Below are positions 15,822 through 26,102 of a stretch of 60,206 nt of DNA, piece by piece. Origin of the DNA: Fischerella muscicola PCC 7414 (GTDB lineage Bacteria; Cyanobacteriota; Cyanobacteriia; Cyanobacteriales; Nostocaceae); assembly GCF_000317205.1 (NCBI RefSeq), contig NZ_AJLK01000196.1, positions 1 to 60,206 on the forward strand, in the 5' to 3' direction. The notes beneath the pieces are model-generated. The model was given only the letters and a program-made list of their open reading frames with translations. It had not been told where the DNA came from and made no database searches. The first letter of the stretch is position 1, and every line of letters starts with the position of its first letter. A program made the position numbers and the translations under genes.

Positions 15822-18161
15822 ATGTATGCCCAGCAGTGGATTTTGACATCAACTGAACAACCGCCTGAGTGGTTCTTAGAAGCTGTCAAGCAGTATACAC
15901 CCACATCTAGTGGACAATTTGCAGCACAGTTGTTGTGGCAACGTGGCATACGAGATATTTCACAATTAGCAACTTTTGTCAATCCCAAAACTTACTTACC
16001 TGCGAGTCCATTTGAGTTTGGACAGGAAATGCATCTGGCGGTAGAACGCTTACAAAGGGCATGGAAATTCGGTGATAGAGTTGCCATTTGGGGAGACTTT
16101 GATGCCGACGGTATTACCTCCACAGCTGTGTTATGGGATGGCTTGGGGCAGTTTTTTCGCCAAAATTCGCAGTTAATTTATTACATTCCCAATCGCTTAA
16201 CAGAATCCCACGGACTCAACTGTCAGGGCATAGATAAGTTGGCGAATCAAGGATGTCAGTTAATCGTAACTTGTGATACTGGTAGTACAAATATTGATGA
16301 AATTACTTATGCTAATCAACTGGGTATTGATGTAATTGTTACAGACCATCATACTCTCCCAGCAGAACGTCCACCTGTGACGGCGATTATTAATCCTCGA
16401 TATTTGTCCAGTGAGCATCAATTGTTTCATCTTTCTGGAGTGGCAGTTGCTTACAAGCTAGTAGAAGCTTTGTATCAAACTTTGCCAGACATTCCGCAAC
16501 AGCCATTAGAAGATTTGTTGGATTTAGTCGCTGTGGGGTTAATAGCTGATTTAGTGCAGTTGAGCGGAGATTGTCGCTATTTAGCACAATTGGGAATTGG
16601 ACGGTTGCAAGAAGATTTTAAACTACCACCCGCCGAGCGACGACGCCCAGGGGTAGGAAGATTGTTGGAATTGTGTCAGAAAAGTGGCGATCGCCCCACA
16701 GATATTTCCTTCGGACTTGGCCCCCGTATCAATGCCGTCAGTCGCATTCAAGGCGATGCTAGCTTCTGCGTAGAATTACTGACTAGTCGCGATCAGGTAC
16801 GTGTTCACCAGTTGGCGGAAGCAACAGAATTAGCCAACTCTCGCCGCAAGTCTCTACAAAAAGAGGTTGCCCAACAAGTCAACCACAAGATCAGTCAAAT
16901 GGACTTGTCAACTACCAGCGTTATCGTTTTAGCCGACCCTCAGTGGGCTGTTGGCGTTTTGGGATTAGTAGCAGGACAAGTCGCACAACAGACAGGACGA
17001 CCGACTATTTTGTTAAGTAGCGAAGGGGTAGGGGGAGAAGATACTCCTCACACTCCTCACACTATTTCTCCTCTTCTAGCCCGTGGATCTGCGCGTTCAG
17101 TTAACTGCGTTGATCTATACCAACTAGTCAAAAATCAAGCCCATCTGTTACATCGTTTTGGTGGACATCCCTATGCGGCGGGGTTGAGTCTACCAGTGGA
17201 AAATATTCCTTTATTTACAGAGGCGATTAACCAACAATTACGGCAAACTTTGGGTGGTACAACTTTAACACCAACAGTACAGGCGGACTTGGTGGTGACA
17301 GTGGCGGATTTGGGTAAAGAATTATTTTTAGAATTAAAACTTTTAGAACCATGTGGCATAGGTAATCCTGTGCCAAAATTGCTGATTCAAAACTGTTGGT
17401 TTGAAAATGCTTGGCATCGCAATCAGCAAGATTCTCAGGGCAAAAAGATCCACTACATTAAAGCCGAGTTTGATATTCGGGATGAGTCTACCAAAAATCC
17501 TTTTCCTGGTGTGTGGTGGGGACACTACAAGGATGAATTGCCACCGGGACGCTGTGATTGCATTGTGGAGTTAGATTACAATACCTTCAAAAAACGTTAT
17601 GAAATTCGCTTAATTGCCGTACGTTCTAGCGAACAATCTGCACAACTGACTCCACACTCCATACAAATATTAGACTGGCGCAATATCACCACTCCCCCTA
17701 CTCTCCCCACTCCCCCACTCTTTGTTAGAGAATGTCCTACCAGTTGGGATGATTTACGGGCATGGTTGAGGCGATCACTTCACAATCAGCAACCATTAGC
17801 GATCGCCTGGTCTAAAACAGAACATCAACCTCCAGAACAAATTTGGTTGACGTTGGTAGGAATTGCCAAATATCTTAGCCGCACCAATCAACTAGTTACC
17901 CGTGTTCAACTTTTGCAAAAACTTGGCATCAGTGACCAAAGTTTACACATGGGTTTAAGGGCATTAAGATATTTAGGTTTTACAATCCAAAGACAAGATC
18001 GTTATCTGCAAATCAGCCAACAAGCAAACACTGAATCTGCACTTGCAGAAACTGCTATCAACAAGTTTTTAGCTGCTGTTCGCGAAGAACAGTTTCAGCG
18101 CCAGTATTTCGCCGAAGTACCCATATCAACAATTCAAGCGATCGCAATACAAACAATTTAG
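15822..18161 (+). CDS. recJ: Single-stranded-DNA-specific exonuclease RecJ
   Basis: 5'-3' exonuclease of DHH family acting in recombination and mismatch or base-excision repair. Motifs appear in order: WGDFDADGITSTAV, CDTGSTN, VTDHHTLP, a DLVQLSGD segment, and GLGPRINAVSRI, followed by the DHHA1 domain with GRPTILLSSEG and HRFGGHPYAAGLSLP. A C-terminal extension of about 200 residues ends with a winged-helix-like stretch (ISDQSLHMGLRALRYLGFTI), as in other cyanobacterial RecJ proteins. At 779 residues it is longer than the E. coli enzyme (577). The ATG at 15822 is preceded by a repeat-rich leader. No frame damage is seen. Confidence 0.94.
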   Translation: MYAQQWILTSTEQPPEWFLEAVKQYTPTSSGQFAAQLLWQRGIRDISQLATFVNPKTYLPASPFEFGQEMHLAVERLQRAWKFGDRVAIWGDFDADGITSTAVLWDGLGQFFRQNSQLIYYIPNRLTESHGLNCQGIDKLANQGCQLIVTCDTGSTNIDEITYANQLGIDVIVTDHHTLPAERPPVTAIINPRYLSSEHQLFHLSGVAVAYKLVEALYQTLPDIPQQPLEDLLDLVAVGLIADLVQLSGDCRYLAQLGIGRLQEDFKLPPAERRRPGVGRLLELCQKSGDRPTDISFGLGPRINAVSRIQGDASFCVELLTSRDQVRVHQLAEATELANSRRKSLQKEVAQQVNHKISQMDLSTTSVIVLADPQWAVGVLGLVAGQVAQQTGRPTILLSSEGVGGEDTPHTPHTISPLLARGSARSVNCVDLYQLVKNQAHLLHRFGGHPYAAGLSLPVENIPLFTEAINQQLRQTLGGTTLTPTVQADLVVTVADLGKELFLELKLLEPCGIGNPVPKLLIQNCWFENAWHRNQQDSQGKKIHYIKAEFDIRDESTKNPFPGVWWGHYKDELPPGRCDCIVELDYNTFKKRYEIRLIAVRSSEQSAQLTPHSIQILDWRNITTPPTLPTPPLFVRECPTSWDDLRAWLRRSLHNQQPLAIAWSKTEHQPPEQIWLTLVGIAKYLSRTNQLVTRVQLLQKLGISDQSLHMGLRALRYLGFTIQRQDRYLQISQQANTESALAETAINKFLAAVREEQFQRQYFAEVPISTIQAIAIQTI

Positions 18162-18313
18162 TTAGTGGTTAGTTGTTGTTTGTTGGTTGTTGGTTGTTAG
18201 TGGTTAGTGATTACTTGTTCACCACTCGCCACCTCCCCACACTCCCCATTGCCCCTAATCCCCACTCCCTTAGGGGAGTGGGGGCCGGTGAGTTCCCCAT
18301 CTCCCCATCTCCC
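18162..18313. repeat. Short-tandem-repeat tract with dispersed hairpin (copy 2)
   Basis: GTTAGTTGTTG repeats, then CTCCCCA-type repeats holding the 48-bp element at 18251-18298. Its outer parts are identical to the copy at 7251-7298, but its centre (TAGGGGAGTG) turns the whole into a near-perfect hairpin CCCCACTCCC-TTA-GGGGAGTGGGG. The tract ends in the tail of the minus-strand YdcF-like gene. Confidence 0.8.
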
Positions 18314-19018
18314 CTACCTTCCCCACTCCAAATTCCCCTGCCGTTCACATTTAAAACTGCGATCCTGCCAAGCTTTGATATCCACATCTGTCAACTTTGT
18401 CACATAGGAGCATTGCGGCTGAATAAACTGGCTTAATCCTGCCCACAATAAACTACGGGTCAAATCTAATCCGGTTTTCGCCCAATATTCACGATTCCCA
18501 GGAATGCCTTGTTCTTGTACAACTTCTGTTTGTACCCAGATACCGTGTGCGCCTAATAAAATCTGTGCTAACCATTTTGCCCGTGGTAGGTGTGTAGGGG
18601 AGGTGATTAACATGACTTTATGCACATGCCAACGACCTAGAATCGGAATACTATAGTAGAAATTACTGAAAGTCGAGCTAGCGCACTTCTCCAACCAAAC
18701 ATTTGCCATTGCAGCTAATTCCCTTTGAAAAATGAGCCAAATACAGCCGTCTGGCGAACCTCCAGAAATTAAAACTCTGACTTGTGGGTATTGTTTGGTC
18801 AGTTTGGCGACGTACATTTCTCGGCGAATACTGCCACCAAGTACGAAAAAAGTGTCCACTGGCTTGGAGGATGCGGAGACTAAAGTGATAGTGGTAAACA
18901 CTAGCCAAATGCTAAGGATAACACTCAGCAAAATTTTAATTTTTCGTAACACTCTCAACTTTTTCAATAAAGTATTTCTACGGGGAAGATTATGGCTACT
19001 CGTAACTTTACGATTCAT
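18314..19018 (-). CDS. YdcF/SanA-family (DUF218) membrane protein
   Basis: A 234-residue protein with a basic N-terminus and one transmembrane segment (about 28-49, KILLSVILSIWLVFTTITLV), followed by a DUF218 domain. Family signs are DTFFVLGGSIRREMYVAKL, VRVLISGGSPDGC, and KVMLITSPTHLPRAKWLAQI. Members such as SanA and YdcF affect envelope permeability, but the biochemical activity is unresolved. The gene converges on recJ, with the hairpin-bearing repeat tract between them. Its start at 19018 (MNRKVTSSHNLPRRN) lies 263 bp from the next gene, read in the other direction. Confidence 0.82.
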   Translation of the reverse strand: MNRKVTSSHNLPRRNTLLKKLRVLRKIKILLSVILSIWLVFTTITLVSASSKPVDTFFVLGGSIRREMYVAKLTKQYPQVRVLISGGSPDGCIWLIFQRELAAMANVWLEKCASSTFSNFYYSIPILGRWHVHKVMLITSPTHLPRAKWLAQILLGAHGIWVQTEVVQEQGIPGNREYWAKTGLDLTRSLLWAGLSQFIQPQCSYVTKLTDVDIKAWQDRSFKCERQGNLEWGR

Positions 19019-19323
19019 GGCAACTTTATATAAAATTTAAATTACCTATATTTTTTAATCATTAAAATTAATGCATCTAGCAATAATTGGTATTAGGTAA
19101 TAATGAGTGCAATTATGACACTGATGAAAGTGTCATACGAATGCAGTAAGCTGACTGAGCAAGTTGACTAGTGCGAGATAAGTCCTTGAGAAGAACTACG
19201 GTATTTTCAAGATAATTAAAAGGAAAACAGGATGAAGGGAGTATAGCCAAGCAAACTAATAACTTTCTAAAAAGCTTCTGATTGCTAAACTGTCAACCAA
19301 CACAACTATTCCAGCTTATATAC

Positions 19324-20664
19324 ATGAAACAATCTGCAAAACGTTACTCGCCACTGCAAGTAGCTTTAATTGGAGGAGCGATCGCCACCACAGCTACAGT
19401 ATCTGCATTTGGGCCGGGTTGGTGTCGTTCTGTTCGTGCAGCACTACAAGATAGCCCTAAACAGGTAGTTGATCAAGTATGGCAACTGGTAAATCGCGAA
19501 TATGTGGATGGTTCTTTTAACCGCCAAAATTGGCTAACAATCAGACAAAGCCTATTGAGCAGAAACTATTCTTCTCGAGAAGAAGCTTACATCGCTATCC
19601 GGGAAGCACTGCAAAAGCTGGGAGATCCATACACGCGCTTTATGGATCCTAAACAATTTGAAGCCCTAACCAACCAAACATCTGGAGAAGTCTCTGGGAT
19701 TGGCATTCGGATGGAGGTGAATGAAAACAGCAAGCGGTTAGTTGTTGTAGAAGCCTTAGAAAATTCGCCAGCAATCAAAGCCGGAATCAAGCCTGGGGAT
19801 GAGATTGTAGCTATTGATGGCAAACCCACCCATCAGATGAAGATTGAAGACGCCTCCAAGCTGATTCGCGGTCGAGCAGGTACAATGGTGACTTTGCGAT
19901 TGGAAAGAGATGGGCGCAGTGCTTTTGACCTCAAACTGACACGAGCTACGATTGAAGTTCCAACAGTACGTTATGCCCTCAAACAAGAAGGTCGGCGTCG
20001 GGTTGGCTATATTCGTTTACGGGAGTTCAACGCCCATGCTTCCGATCAGATGCGCCGGGCTATCCGTGATTTGAATGGCAAACAAGTTGATGGCTTTGTA
20101 CTTGATTTACGGGGTAATCCTGGTGGTCTGTTGCAAGCAAGTATTGAAATTGCCCGGATGTGGATAGATAATGGTGCAATTGTCCGTACTGTAGACCGTC
20201 GAGGCGGTAGTGAAGAGAGCAAAGCCAATCACACAGCCCTCACAAACCGTCCTTTAGTGGTACTGGTTGATAATAACTCAGCTAGCGCGAGTGAAATCCT
20301 CACAGGCGCACTTAAGGATAATAAACGAGCAATAGTAGTTGGTAGTCAAACCTTCGGCAAAGCCTTAGTCCAATCTGTACATGAACTAGGAGATGGTTCT
20401 GGTGTAGCAATTACCATTGCCCATTACTACACTCCCAAAGGTACAGATATTAACCATAAGGGAATAACACCAGATATTAAATTAGAGTTAACAGAAGACC
20501 AACAGCGGCAATTAGCATCTAACCCTGACTTGTTGGGAACTAACAAAGATCCTCAGTATACCCGTGCTTTGACAATTCTTTCTAACAATCAGTTTGCCCA
20601 ACCTTTGCAAAATCAAACCTCTCAAAAAGCAAACAACTTTGGTGCTGATAATCTACGACTTTAG
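19324..20664 (+). CDS. Carboxyl-terminal processing protease (S41 family)
   Basis: Periplasmic or thylakoid-lumen serine protease of the CtpA/B/C group; CtpA matures the D1 protein of photosystem II. The ATG at 19324 starts MKQSAKRYSPLQVALIGG, a signal-type hydrophobic segment that the upstream start would bury. A PDZ domain covers about residues 95-180 (GEVSGIGIRMEV, IKPGDEIVAIDGKP). The S41 domain shows FVLDLRGNPGGLL, the catalytic Ser in DNNSASASEILTGAL, and Lys in VGSQTFGKALVQ. Length is normal (446). Which of the three cyanobacterial Ctp paralogues it is cannot be decided here, so no symbol is given. Confidence 0.93.
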   Translation: MKQSAKRYSPLQVALIGGAIATTATVSAFGPGWCRSVRAALQDSPKQVVDQVWQLVNREYVDGSFNRQNWLTIRQSLLSRNYSSREEAYIAIREALQKLGDPYTRFMDPKQFEALTNQTSGEVSGIGIRMEVNENSKRLVVVEALENSPAIKAGIKPGDEIVAIDGKPTHQMKIEDASKLIRGRAGTMVTLRLERDGRSAFDLKLTRATIEVPTVRYALKQEGRRRVGYIRLREFNAHASDQMRRAIRDLNGKQVDGFVLDLRGNPGGLLQASIEIARMWIDNGAIVRTVDRRGGSEESKANHTALTNRPLVVLVDNNSASASEILTGALKDNKRAIVVGSQTFGKALVQSVHELGDGSGVAITIAHYYTPKGTDINHKGITPDIKLELTEDQQRQLASNPDLLGTNKDPQYTRALTILSNNQFAQPLQNQTSQKANNFGADNLRL

Positions 20665-20836
20665 TACTCAGGTTTAGGATTTGGGAATACTAAAAATTAG
20701 GTAGTTGTTTGTTGTTTGTTGTTTGTTGTTTGTTGTACCCTGCACCGAAACTGCTTGCAGGTCTATGGAAGAACTATCAACAACTAACCATCAGCGAACA
20801 ACCAACAAAAAGTAGTTAATTCCAAATCCTAAATAT

Positions 20837-21805
20837 ATGAATCACCAATCAGCTAACACAACAACCACTGATGCTTTCTTGCCAAGGGTATCGGTGGTTA
20901 TTCCTATTTATAACAGCGAAATAGATTTACCAGAATTAATGAATTGTCTATTTGCTCAAACTTACCCAAAAGAATTGGTAGAATATTTGCTAGTAGATAA
21001 TAATAGTAGCGATCGCACTTTTGAAATCTTACAACAAACTGCTAAAAATTCTCCTATATTAATTCGTCCCCTCAGCGAAAAGCAAATTCAAAGTTCCTAC
21101 GCTGCCCGTAACACAGGCATTCGCGCCGCTAATGGGCAGATTATTGCTTTTACCGATGCTGATTGTCGTCCTCAACCACAGTGGTTAGAGTTATTAATTG
21201 CACCTTTTATTAACAATGATGTGGCAATTGTCGCTGGTGAAATCACAGCACTACCTGGCAAGAGCTTGCTAGAACAATTTGCCGACCACCAAGATACTTT
21301 ATCGCAAAAGCATACCCTCAATCATCAGTTTTTTCCCTACGGTCAAACAGCAAACTTAGCAATTCGACGCCAAGCATTAGAGAAAGCAGGTTTATTTCGT
21401 CCCTATCTGACAACTGGTGGTGATGCTGATATCTGTTGGCGGATTCAACGAGAAAATATCGGACGTTTAGAATTTGCGACCAAGGCGATCGTACAACATC
21501 GCCACCGCACCACACTCAAAGAATTACAAAGCCAATGGCGGCGTTATGGACGTTCAAATCGCTATTTACACGAATTGTATGGTGTGGAATTAATGCGAGA
21601 CATGACATTAAAAGAATGCACCTATCGACTAGCACGCTGGTTAATCAAAGAACTACCAAAGGATAGCATCAAGGCTTTGGCGGGTAAAATTCACCTCGTA
21701 GATTTATTAAATACTCCTATTGGTTTATTTACTGCTAGGGCGCGTAGTGCTGGTCAAAGAGAAGCTAAACTATCAGAAAAAGCCAAGGTTATTGAGACGC
21801 TATAA
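20837..21805 (+). CDS. Family 2 glycosyltransferase
   Basis: A GT-A fold glycosyltransferase of 322 residues. The nucleotide-sugar site is visible: RVSVVIPIYNSEIDLPELM, LVDNNSSDRTFEIL, AARNTGIRAANG, and the metal-binding DxD-like FTDADCRPQPQW. The acceptor half contains FFPYGQTANLAIRRQALEKA and GGDADICWRIQR (the ED/DD catalytic region). No transmembrane segment is evident. It may build exopolysaccharide, lipopolysaccharide or glycolipid; the substrate is unknown. The gap before it holds TTGTTTG repeats (about 20703-20737) and CAACTAACCATCA-type repeats. Confidence 0.9.
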   Translation: MNHQSANTTTTDAFLPRVSVVIPIYNSEIDLPELMNCLFAQTYPKELVEYLLVDNNSSDRTFEILQQTAKNSPILIRPLSEKQIQSSYAARNTGIRAANGQIIAFTDADCRPQPQWLELLIAPFINNDVAIVAGEITALPGKSLLEQFADHQDTLSQKHTLNHQFFPYGQTANLAIRRQALEKAGLFRPYLTTGGDADICWRIQRENIGRLEFATKAIVQHRHRTTLKELQSQWRRYGRSNRYLHELYGVELMRDMTLKECTYRLARWLIKELPKDSIKALAGKIHLVDLLNTPIGLFTARARSAGQREAKLSEKAKVIETL

Positions 21806-22155
21806 AAATGTGGAATTTGAAATTGTGAATAGTTAATAGTTAATTGCTAATTAGCCAGTTTAACTAGCTATTAACTTATTAACCTTTCTTGTTGAGTAAA
21901 GACTAAAGAAGATCTAAATTGATATTATCAATAAATATTTCTACTATCTACGGGAATAAACATTGACGAATTAATATATTTTTTATCATAAGATAATGGC
22001 TCAAATCTGGAATAAATAATCACTTCTATTTACTCAATTTCATTGAAACTTCATAATTGAAACAATTTTGTTGCCCTACAGAAATTTATAAAAACGTTAT
22101 AATTTCTAGCGATATTACTGTAATTTCCGGGTTTTGTATTTACTGGAGTTTTATA
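21806..22155. other. AT-rich intergenic region, no gene seen
   Basis: Contains AATAGTTAATAGTTAATTGC followed by TAACTAGCTATTAACTTATT, a loose inverted repeat just after the glycosyltransferase gene. The last 40 bp hold a GGAG ribosome-binding site for the next gene. An upstream TTG-start extension of the next frame (22057) was not used. Confidence 0.4.
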
Positions 22156-22857
22156 ATGTTATATTGGAAAGATGACGCTGGTTTACCGAATTTCTATAAA
22201 GGCTGGAATGTCTTTATAGGTGAAAAACAAAACGACACAGCTACTAAGCTTGATGAATCACTTCAAAAAGTACTTGAGTGGTTGAAAGAGTACATGTCTG
22301 TAGATACAGTGACTTTCCTACTACCTGTTACAGATCAACAGAATCTGGATGTATTCGCCACTATTGGACTTGAGGAAGAGATAGCACAACATATCCGTAT
22401 TCCTATTGGGCATGGTATAGCTGGTCGCATTGCCGCAAGTATGAAGCCAATGATATTAAATAACTTGTCGCAGGTAGAAATAGTAAGCCCAATTCTGCGC
22501 CAAAAGGATTTGAAATCACTCGTTGGCATACCAATACCGCTTAAACAAGGTGTGGTAGGAGTACTGCACGTTGGTACTCTTAAGCCTCATCAATTTACCG
22601 AGCGTGATGTTGAACAGCTACAACTAGCTGCACATCGTATCAGCACAATAATAGATACAGAGGTTTTAAATGTTGAGCAGAGCGATTGTAATAGCGAAAT
22701 TGAGCGCTTTAATAGCGTAAGTCAAGTCTTGACATTAAATATTTCTACCTTGAAAAAGCAAGTATTGAAATTAACGGCTGCTTCACTAAACTGGATAAAT
22801 TCAGCTAGGCAGCAAGACAAGAAATACAATCTTCCTAGATTTCAGATGATAGTTTGA
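22156..22857 (+). CDS. GAF-domain sensory protein
   Basis: A 233-residue cytoplasmic protein starting MLYWKDDAGLP at 22156, chosen because GGAG lies 7 bp upstream. Residues about 40-175 form a GAF domain (DTVTFLLPVTDQQNLDVFAT, IPIGHGIAGRIAASMKPMIL, SLVGIPIPLKQGVVGVLHVG). No chromophore-binding Cys is seen at the usual bilin position, so it is unlikely to be a cyanobacteriochrome. No output domain (kinase, cyclase) follows; the C-terminal 60 residues are mostly helical. It lies upstream of a response regulator on the same strand but 190 bp away, so co-transcription is uncertain. Confidence 0.82.
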   Translation: MLYWKDDAGLPNFYKGWNVFIGEKQNDTATKLDESLQKVLEWLKEYMSVDTVTFLLPVTDQQNLDVFATIGLEEEIAQHIRIPIGHGIAGRIAASMKPMILNNLSQVEIVSPILRQKDLKSLVGIPIPLKQGVVGVLHVGTLKPHQFTERDVEQLQLAAHRISTIIDTEVLNVEQSDCNSEIERFNSVSQVLTLNISTLKKQVLKLTAASLNWINSARQQDKKYNLPRFQMIV

Positions 22858-23044
22858 CATCTCTTACGCTTTTATCTGAATATAAATTGTAAGATACTTG
22901 GGCTACAATAGCCGACTTGAAATTTGTTGCCAAAACTTTATTGGTATTGAATTTCTGAGTTCGGCTAGCCGATTTATTACCCTTTATGCACGATTAACAA
23001 CAGCCTGCTAAATTGGAGATAAAGTCGAAGAAAGGAAACTGTAA

Positions 23045-23740
23045 ATGTCAGCACAATTGTTACTGGTAGATGATGAACCGGGGCTGCGTGAAGCAGTAAA
23101 AGATTATTTACAGGAAAGCGGTTTCAACGTTCAGGTTGCCAGTAACGCTCGTGAAGGCTGGGAGTTGATGCAACAAAGTACACCTGATTTGGTAATCTCT
23201 GACATTATGATGCCTCAGGTAGATGGCTATCAATTTCTCAAGCAACTACGTGAAGATCCCCGCTTTCAAGCCTTACCTGTGATATTTTTAACCGCAAAAG
23301 GCATGACGACTGATCGCATCCAAGGTTATCAAGCTGGTGTAGATGCTTATCTGCCTAAGCCTTTCGATCCTGATGAGTTAGTGGCAATAGTCGAAAATTT
23401 GCTAGCACGACGGACAAGCAAAACTCTAACTACAACTGAAGAAGGGGAGACGCCTGACATTGCCGATTTGGCTAATCAAATCGCCCAAATCAAAGCACTG
23501 TTGACTCAAAGAAATGCGATCGCCCAATCTCCACCACCATTTACAATCGACTTGACTCCCCGTGAGCAAAGTGTTTTAAATTTGGTAGCAGAAGGCTTAA
23601 TGAACAAAGAAATTGCTCGTCGCTTAGAAACCAGCGTCCGCAATGTTGAAAAATATGTCAGCCGTTTGTTTAGTAAAACTGGCACGAATAGCCGAACCGA
23701 GTTAGTTCGTTTTGCTCTTGAACATGGTTTGGCTAAGTGA
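23045..23740 (+). CDS. NarL/LuxR-type response regulator (Ycf29-like)
   Basis: DNA-binding response regulator of 231 residues. The receiver domain (1-120) has the acidic pair in LLVDDEPGLREAV, the phosphorylated Asp in LVISDIMMPQVDGY, Thr in VIFLTAKG, and Lys in YLPKPFDP. A linker of about 30 residues precedes a LuxR-type helix-turn-helix (LTPREQSVLNLVAEGLMNKE, RRLETSVRNVEKYVSRLFSK). The whole resembles the Ycf29 group kept in red algal plastids and cyanobacteria; this is from memory. Target genes are unknown. The cognate kinase is not adjacent. GGAAAC-type leader sequence precedes the ATG. Confidence 0.88.
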   Translation: MSAQLLLVDDEPGLREAVKDYLQESGFNVQVASNAREGWELMQQSTPDLVISDIMMPQVDGYQFLKQLREDPRFQALPVIFLTAKGMTTDRIQGYQAGVDAYLPKPFDPDELVAIVENLLARRTSKTLTTTEEGETPDIADLANQIAQIKALLTQRNAIAQSPPPFTIDLTPREQSVLNLVAEGLMNKEIARRLETSVRNVEKYVSRLFSKTGTNSRTELVRFALEHGLAK

Positions 23741-24498
23741 AGTACAAGGGCGATGAACGCTGAAAATTTTATCATTTACCTTGGTTGTGTGATCCAAAGT
23801 TAGATTACACAAAGATATCATGTCCGCTTGAGGACTTATATTATCCGTTGGGTTCGGTAATTGATGGTGGGTAATTGGTAATCATTGGTTATTTTTTCAC
23901 CATGCCCGATGCCCAATGCTCAAGCTTTATATCATGAGCAATCAGCCCGACATGATTATGATGAGTTCTTTTGCCAACTCTATTGTCTAATCAGCATAAT
24001 CCAGAAGTCAGAATTCTAAACTTGGGATTATGAACTCTGTAATTTTGCGAGTGGTATCGAGTGTGATACCAATTTGAAAAATGATTGTGACATATAGATT
24101 GACAGAATCTATACGCAGATAAACTTTTCCGATTCAAAATCCAAAATGGTATGAATATCTAGATATTTATCAAGAGTGCTGGTTCTAGTAATACCCTGAA
24201 AATATAATATCAAGATTTAAAACCTGCCAGAAAGCAAGTTTCAAACACATTAGTAGGCACCCAGTCTGTATCCGTAGTGCAAAGGGTGAAGGCTACTGTA
24301 AAAGCAATAGTGTCTCTCCCTAGACGCCCAGAAAGAACCTTTTCGTAGAGTAAAATTTTACTGAAGCTTGTAACTATGGGGTTGGGTTACACGAGCAGAC
24401 TCATCAAAATAATAAATCAACTGATGGGAAACTCAAAAAAGTCACCATTCCCTGCCCAATACAAGACATACCATTACTGGTAATTACAGCTCACAAAA
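23741..24498. other. Gene-free intergenic region of about 760 bp
   Basis: No open frame of credible composition. It includes a GGTAATTGGTAATCATTGG repeat near 23866-23890 and an inverted-repeat-poor, GC-richer stretch at 24225-24345. That stretch could be an untranslated RNA, but I recognise no family. An 11-mer GAAGGCTACTG at 24288-24298 recurs in reverse at 25687-25697 in the next gene-poor gap. Confidence 0.35.
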
Positions 24499-24780
24499 CT
24501 AAGCATTTTCGGTAGAGTTACGTAAACGCATTAATTGACGTCGCATTTGTGGCGATGCTTTCAGTTCTGAAATTTCCTGAGCCTTCACAGAAGCTTGCAA
24601 AGTCTCTAGAAATTCGTCAGACCCTTCAGTAAGTAAAGCATCTAATAACACCTGCAAAAGTTGATCGCGATCGCCTAATAAACTTTTTTCCTCAATCAAC
24701 CGAAATTTGAGATGGATTTCACATTCATAAACGCCTACTTCAATATTATTTATTTGGCGTGGTAATACTTTAGAGTTCAT
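24499..24780 (-). CDS. Small conserved cyanobacterial protein of unknown function
   Basis: A 93-residue acidic soluble protein: MNSKVLPRQINNIEVGVYEC, then EIHLKFRLIEEKSLLGDRDQ, a leucine-rich amphipathic stretch (LLQVLLDALLTEGSDEFLET), and an Arg-rich end (SPQMRRQLMRLRNSTENA). No known domain is recognised. The composition and codon use look like a real gene, and I recall similar short proteins in Nostocales. It sits alone between two long gene-free stretches. Its leader (24781-24830) contains AGGATTCC about 10 bp before the ATG. Confidence 0.7.
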   Translation of the reverse strand: MNSKVLPRQINNIEVGVYECEIHLKFRLIEEKSLLGDRDQLLQVLLDALLTEGSDEFLETLQASVKAQEISELKASPQMRRQLMRLRNSTENA

Positions 24781-26102
24781 AGTTTTTAGGATTCCTTTAT
24801 TTTTTGGTGATAGAGGTGAGGGACTATATCTAGGCGCAAAAATTCTTTATATTTTTTTGAAATCCAAAATATTGGAATCAATCTTTTTCTTTCCTTAAAC
24901 TAAATTTGCATTTCATTTTGCTTCTCCTGCTATTGTTTCTATCTCGACTCTTAATGTCAAGACTCAGATTTTGCAGCAAATACTGTGGTTGAACCAAGCC
25001 ATAACTATTATTCAGTTTTTGAGATTGTATACAATAAAGTTTCTGTAAGAACTTGTTGTGGCTTTTTAAAGGTTTTTACATCAACTTTATCTCTACGTCA
25101 ATAACAGTTTGGGATTTTACTGATTTAGTCGTGGTTATACGTAAGTAGAAACCCGGATTTTATTTTACATAATGAAAGCCTGTGGTTGTTAGGGAAAAAT
25201 TTACGTAAAATCACTAGATGTACGATTTTTCTTGTTGATGAATACGTACAAGTTATTAATAGGGAAACTCTTCATCGGTAACAATTTTTCTTTTGACAGA
25301 CAATATAAACTTAGTTCCAATTATTCCAGCCAAGTATACTGTTTTAAAATGCCTTTGGCTGGACATGTACGAAAAACTTGACAGTGATGCATACTAAGGG
25401 GTTCCTCCTCGCTAAATAATTTTCTTCGTTCCTAAAAAATAAAAACAATATAACCAAATCAATACAATCACTAAGGACTTTAACTGTCCTCATTGATTAA
25501 CTTAGGCGCTAATCCTATGAAAAAGCAGAGAGTAGACAAATTTTGAGCTATACCACGTCAAGATGTAACTACCCAACGCTAGAGTCCAAACTCCTACTAA
25601 ATCATTAGACAGATGAGGGTTTCCATTCGTAAGATCACTGATCTTCTACTAATTGTCTGTCCTTTAGCGCAGTAAACCTTCACCTCCAGTAGCCTTCTCC
25701 AAGTAGGTGAATCTTTTACCTATAACAGGCATGCATTTTTGATTAAAGGGTTGTGGCGGCCATCTTAGCTAAAGATTCAAGGGGATTCAACTGTGAGTAG
25801 GGGATAGGGGATTGGAACAATGATTAATATCCTAATTACCTTTCCCCGTTCCCCCTGCCCCTTCGCCCCTAATCCCCACGACCGACAGGGAGTGGGGGCC
25901 AGTGAGTTCCCCAGAGGGAACCCCACCTTCCCCATTCCCCCTTCCCCGCTATTCACCGTTCCCCAATCAAGATTAAGATAGAACTATCCCTATCCTCGAA
26001 AAGGCTAAAAACCTGATAGGTATTTGCTGATCGTGGCATCTTCGATAAATTGCTTGTATTCTAGTCAAACGAGAACTGTTATTACCTGAATCTGACACCG
26101 TT
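24781..26102. other. Gene-free intergenic region of about 1.3 kb
   Basis: The longest gap in the window. AT-rich up to about 25500, then a GC-richer stretch at 25540-25770. At 25795-25975 lies a G/C-tract repeat region with copy 3 of the dispersed hairpin (25865-25912). No conserved coding frame is seen on either strand. The final 120 bp should hold the ndhM promoter. It may host an unrecognised RNA. Confidence 0.4.
25865..25912. repeat. Dispersed hairpin, copy 3, with inverted centre
   Basis: Same frame as the copies at 7251-7298 and 18251-18298 (GCCCCTAATCCCCAC ... GTGGGGGCC then GTGAGTTCCCC). The central 16 bp (25878-25893, ACGACCGACAGGGAGT) is the exact reverse complement of the centre of the first copy (7264-7279). 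Confidence 0.85.
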
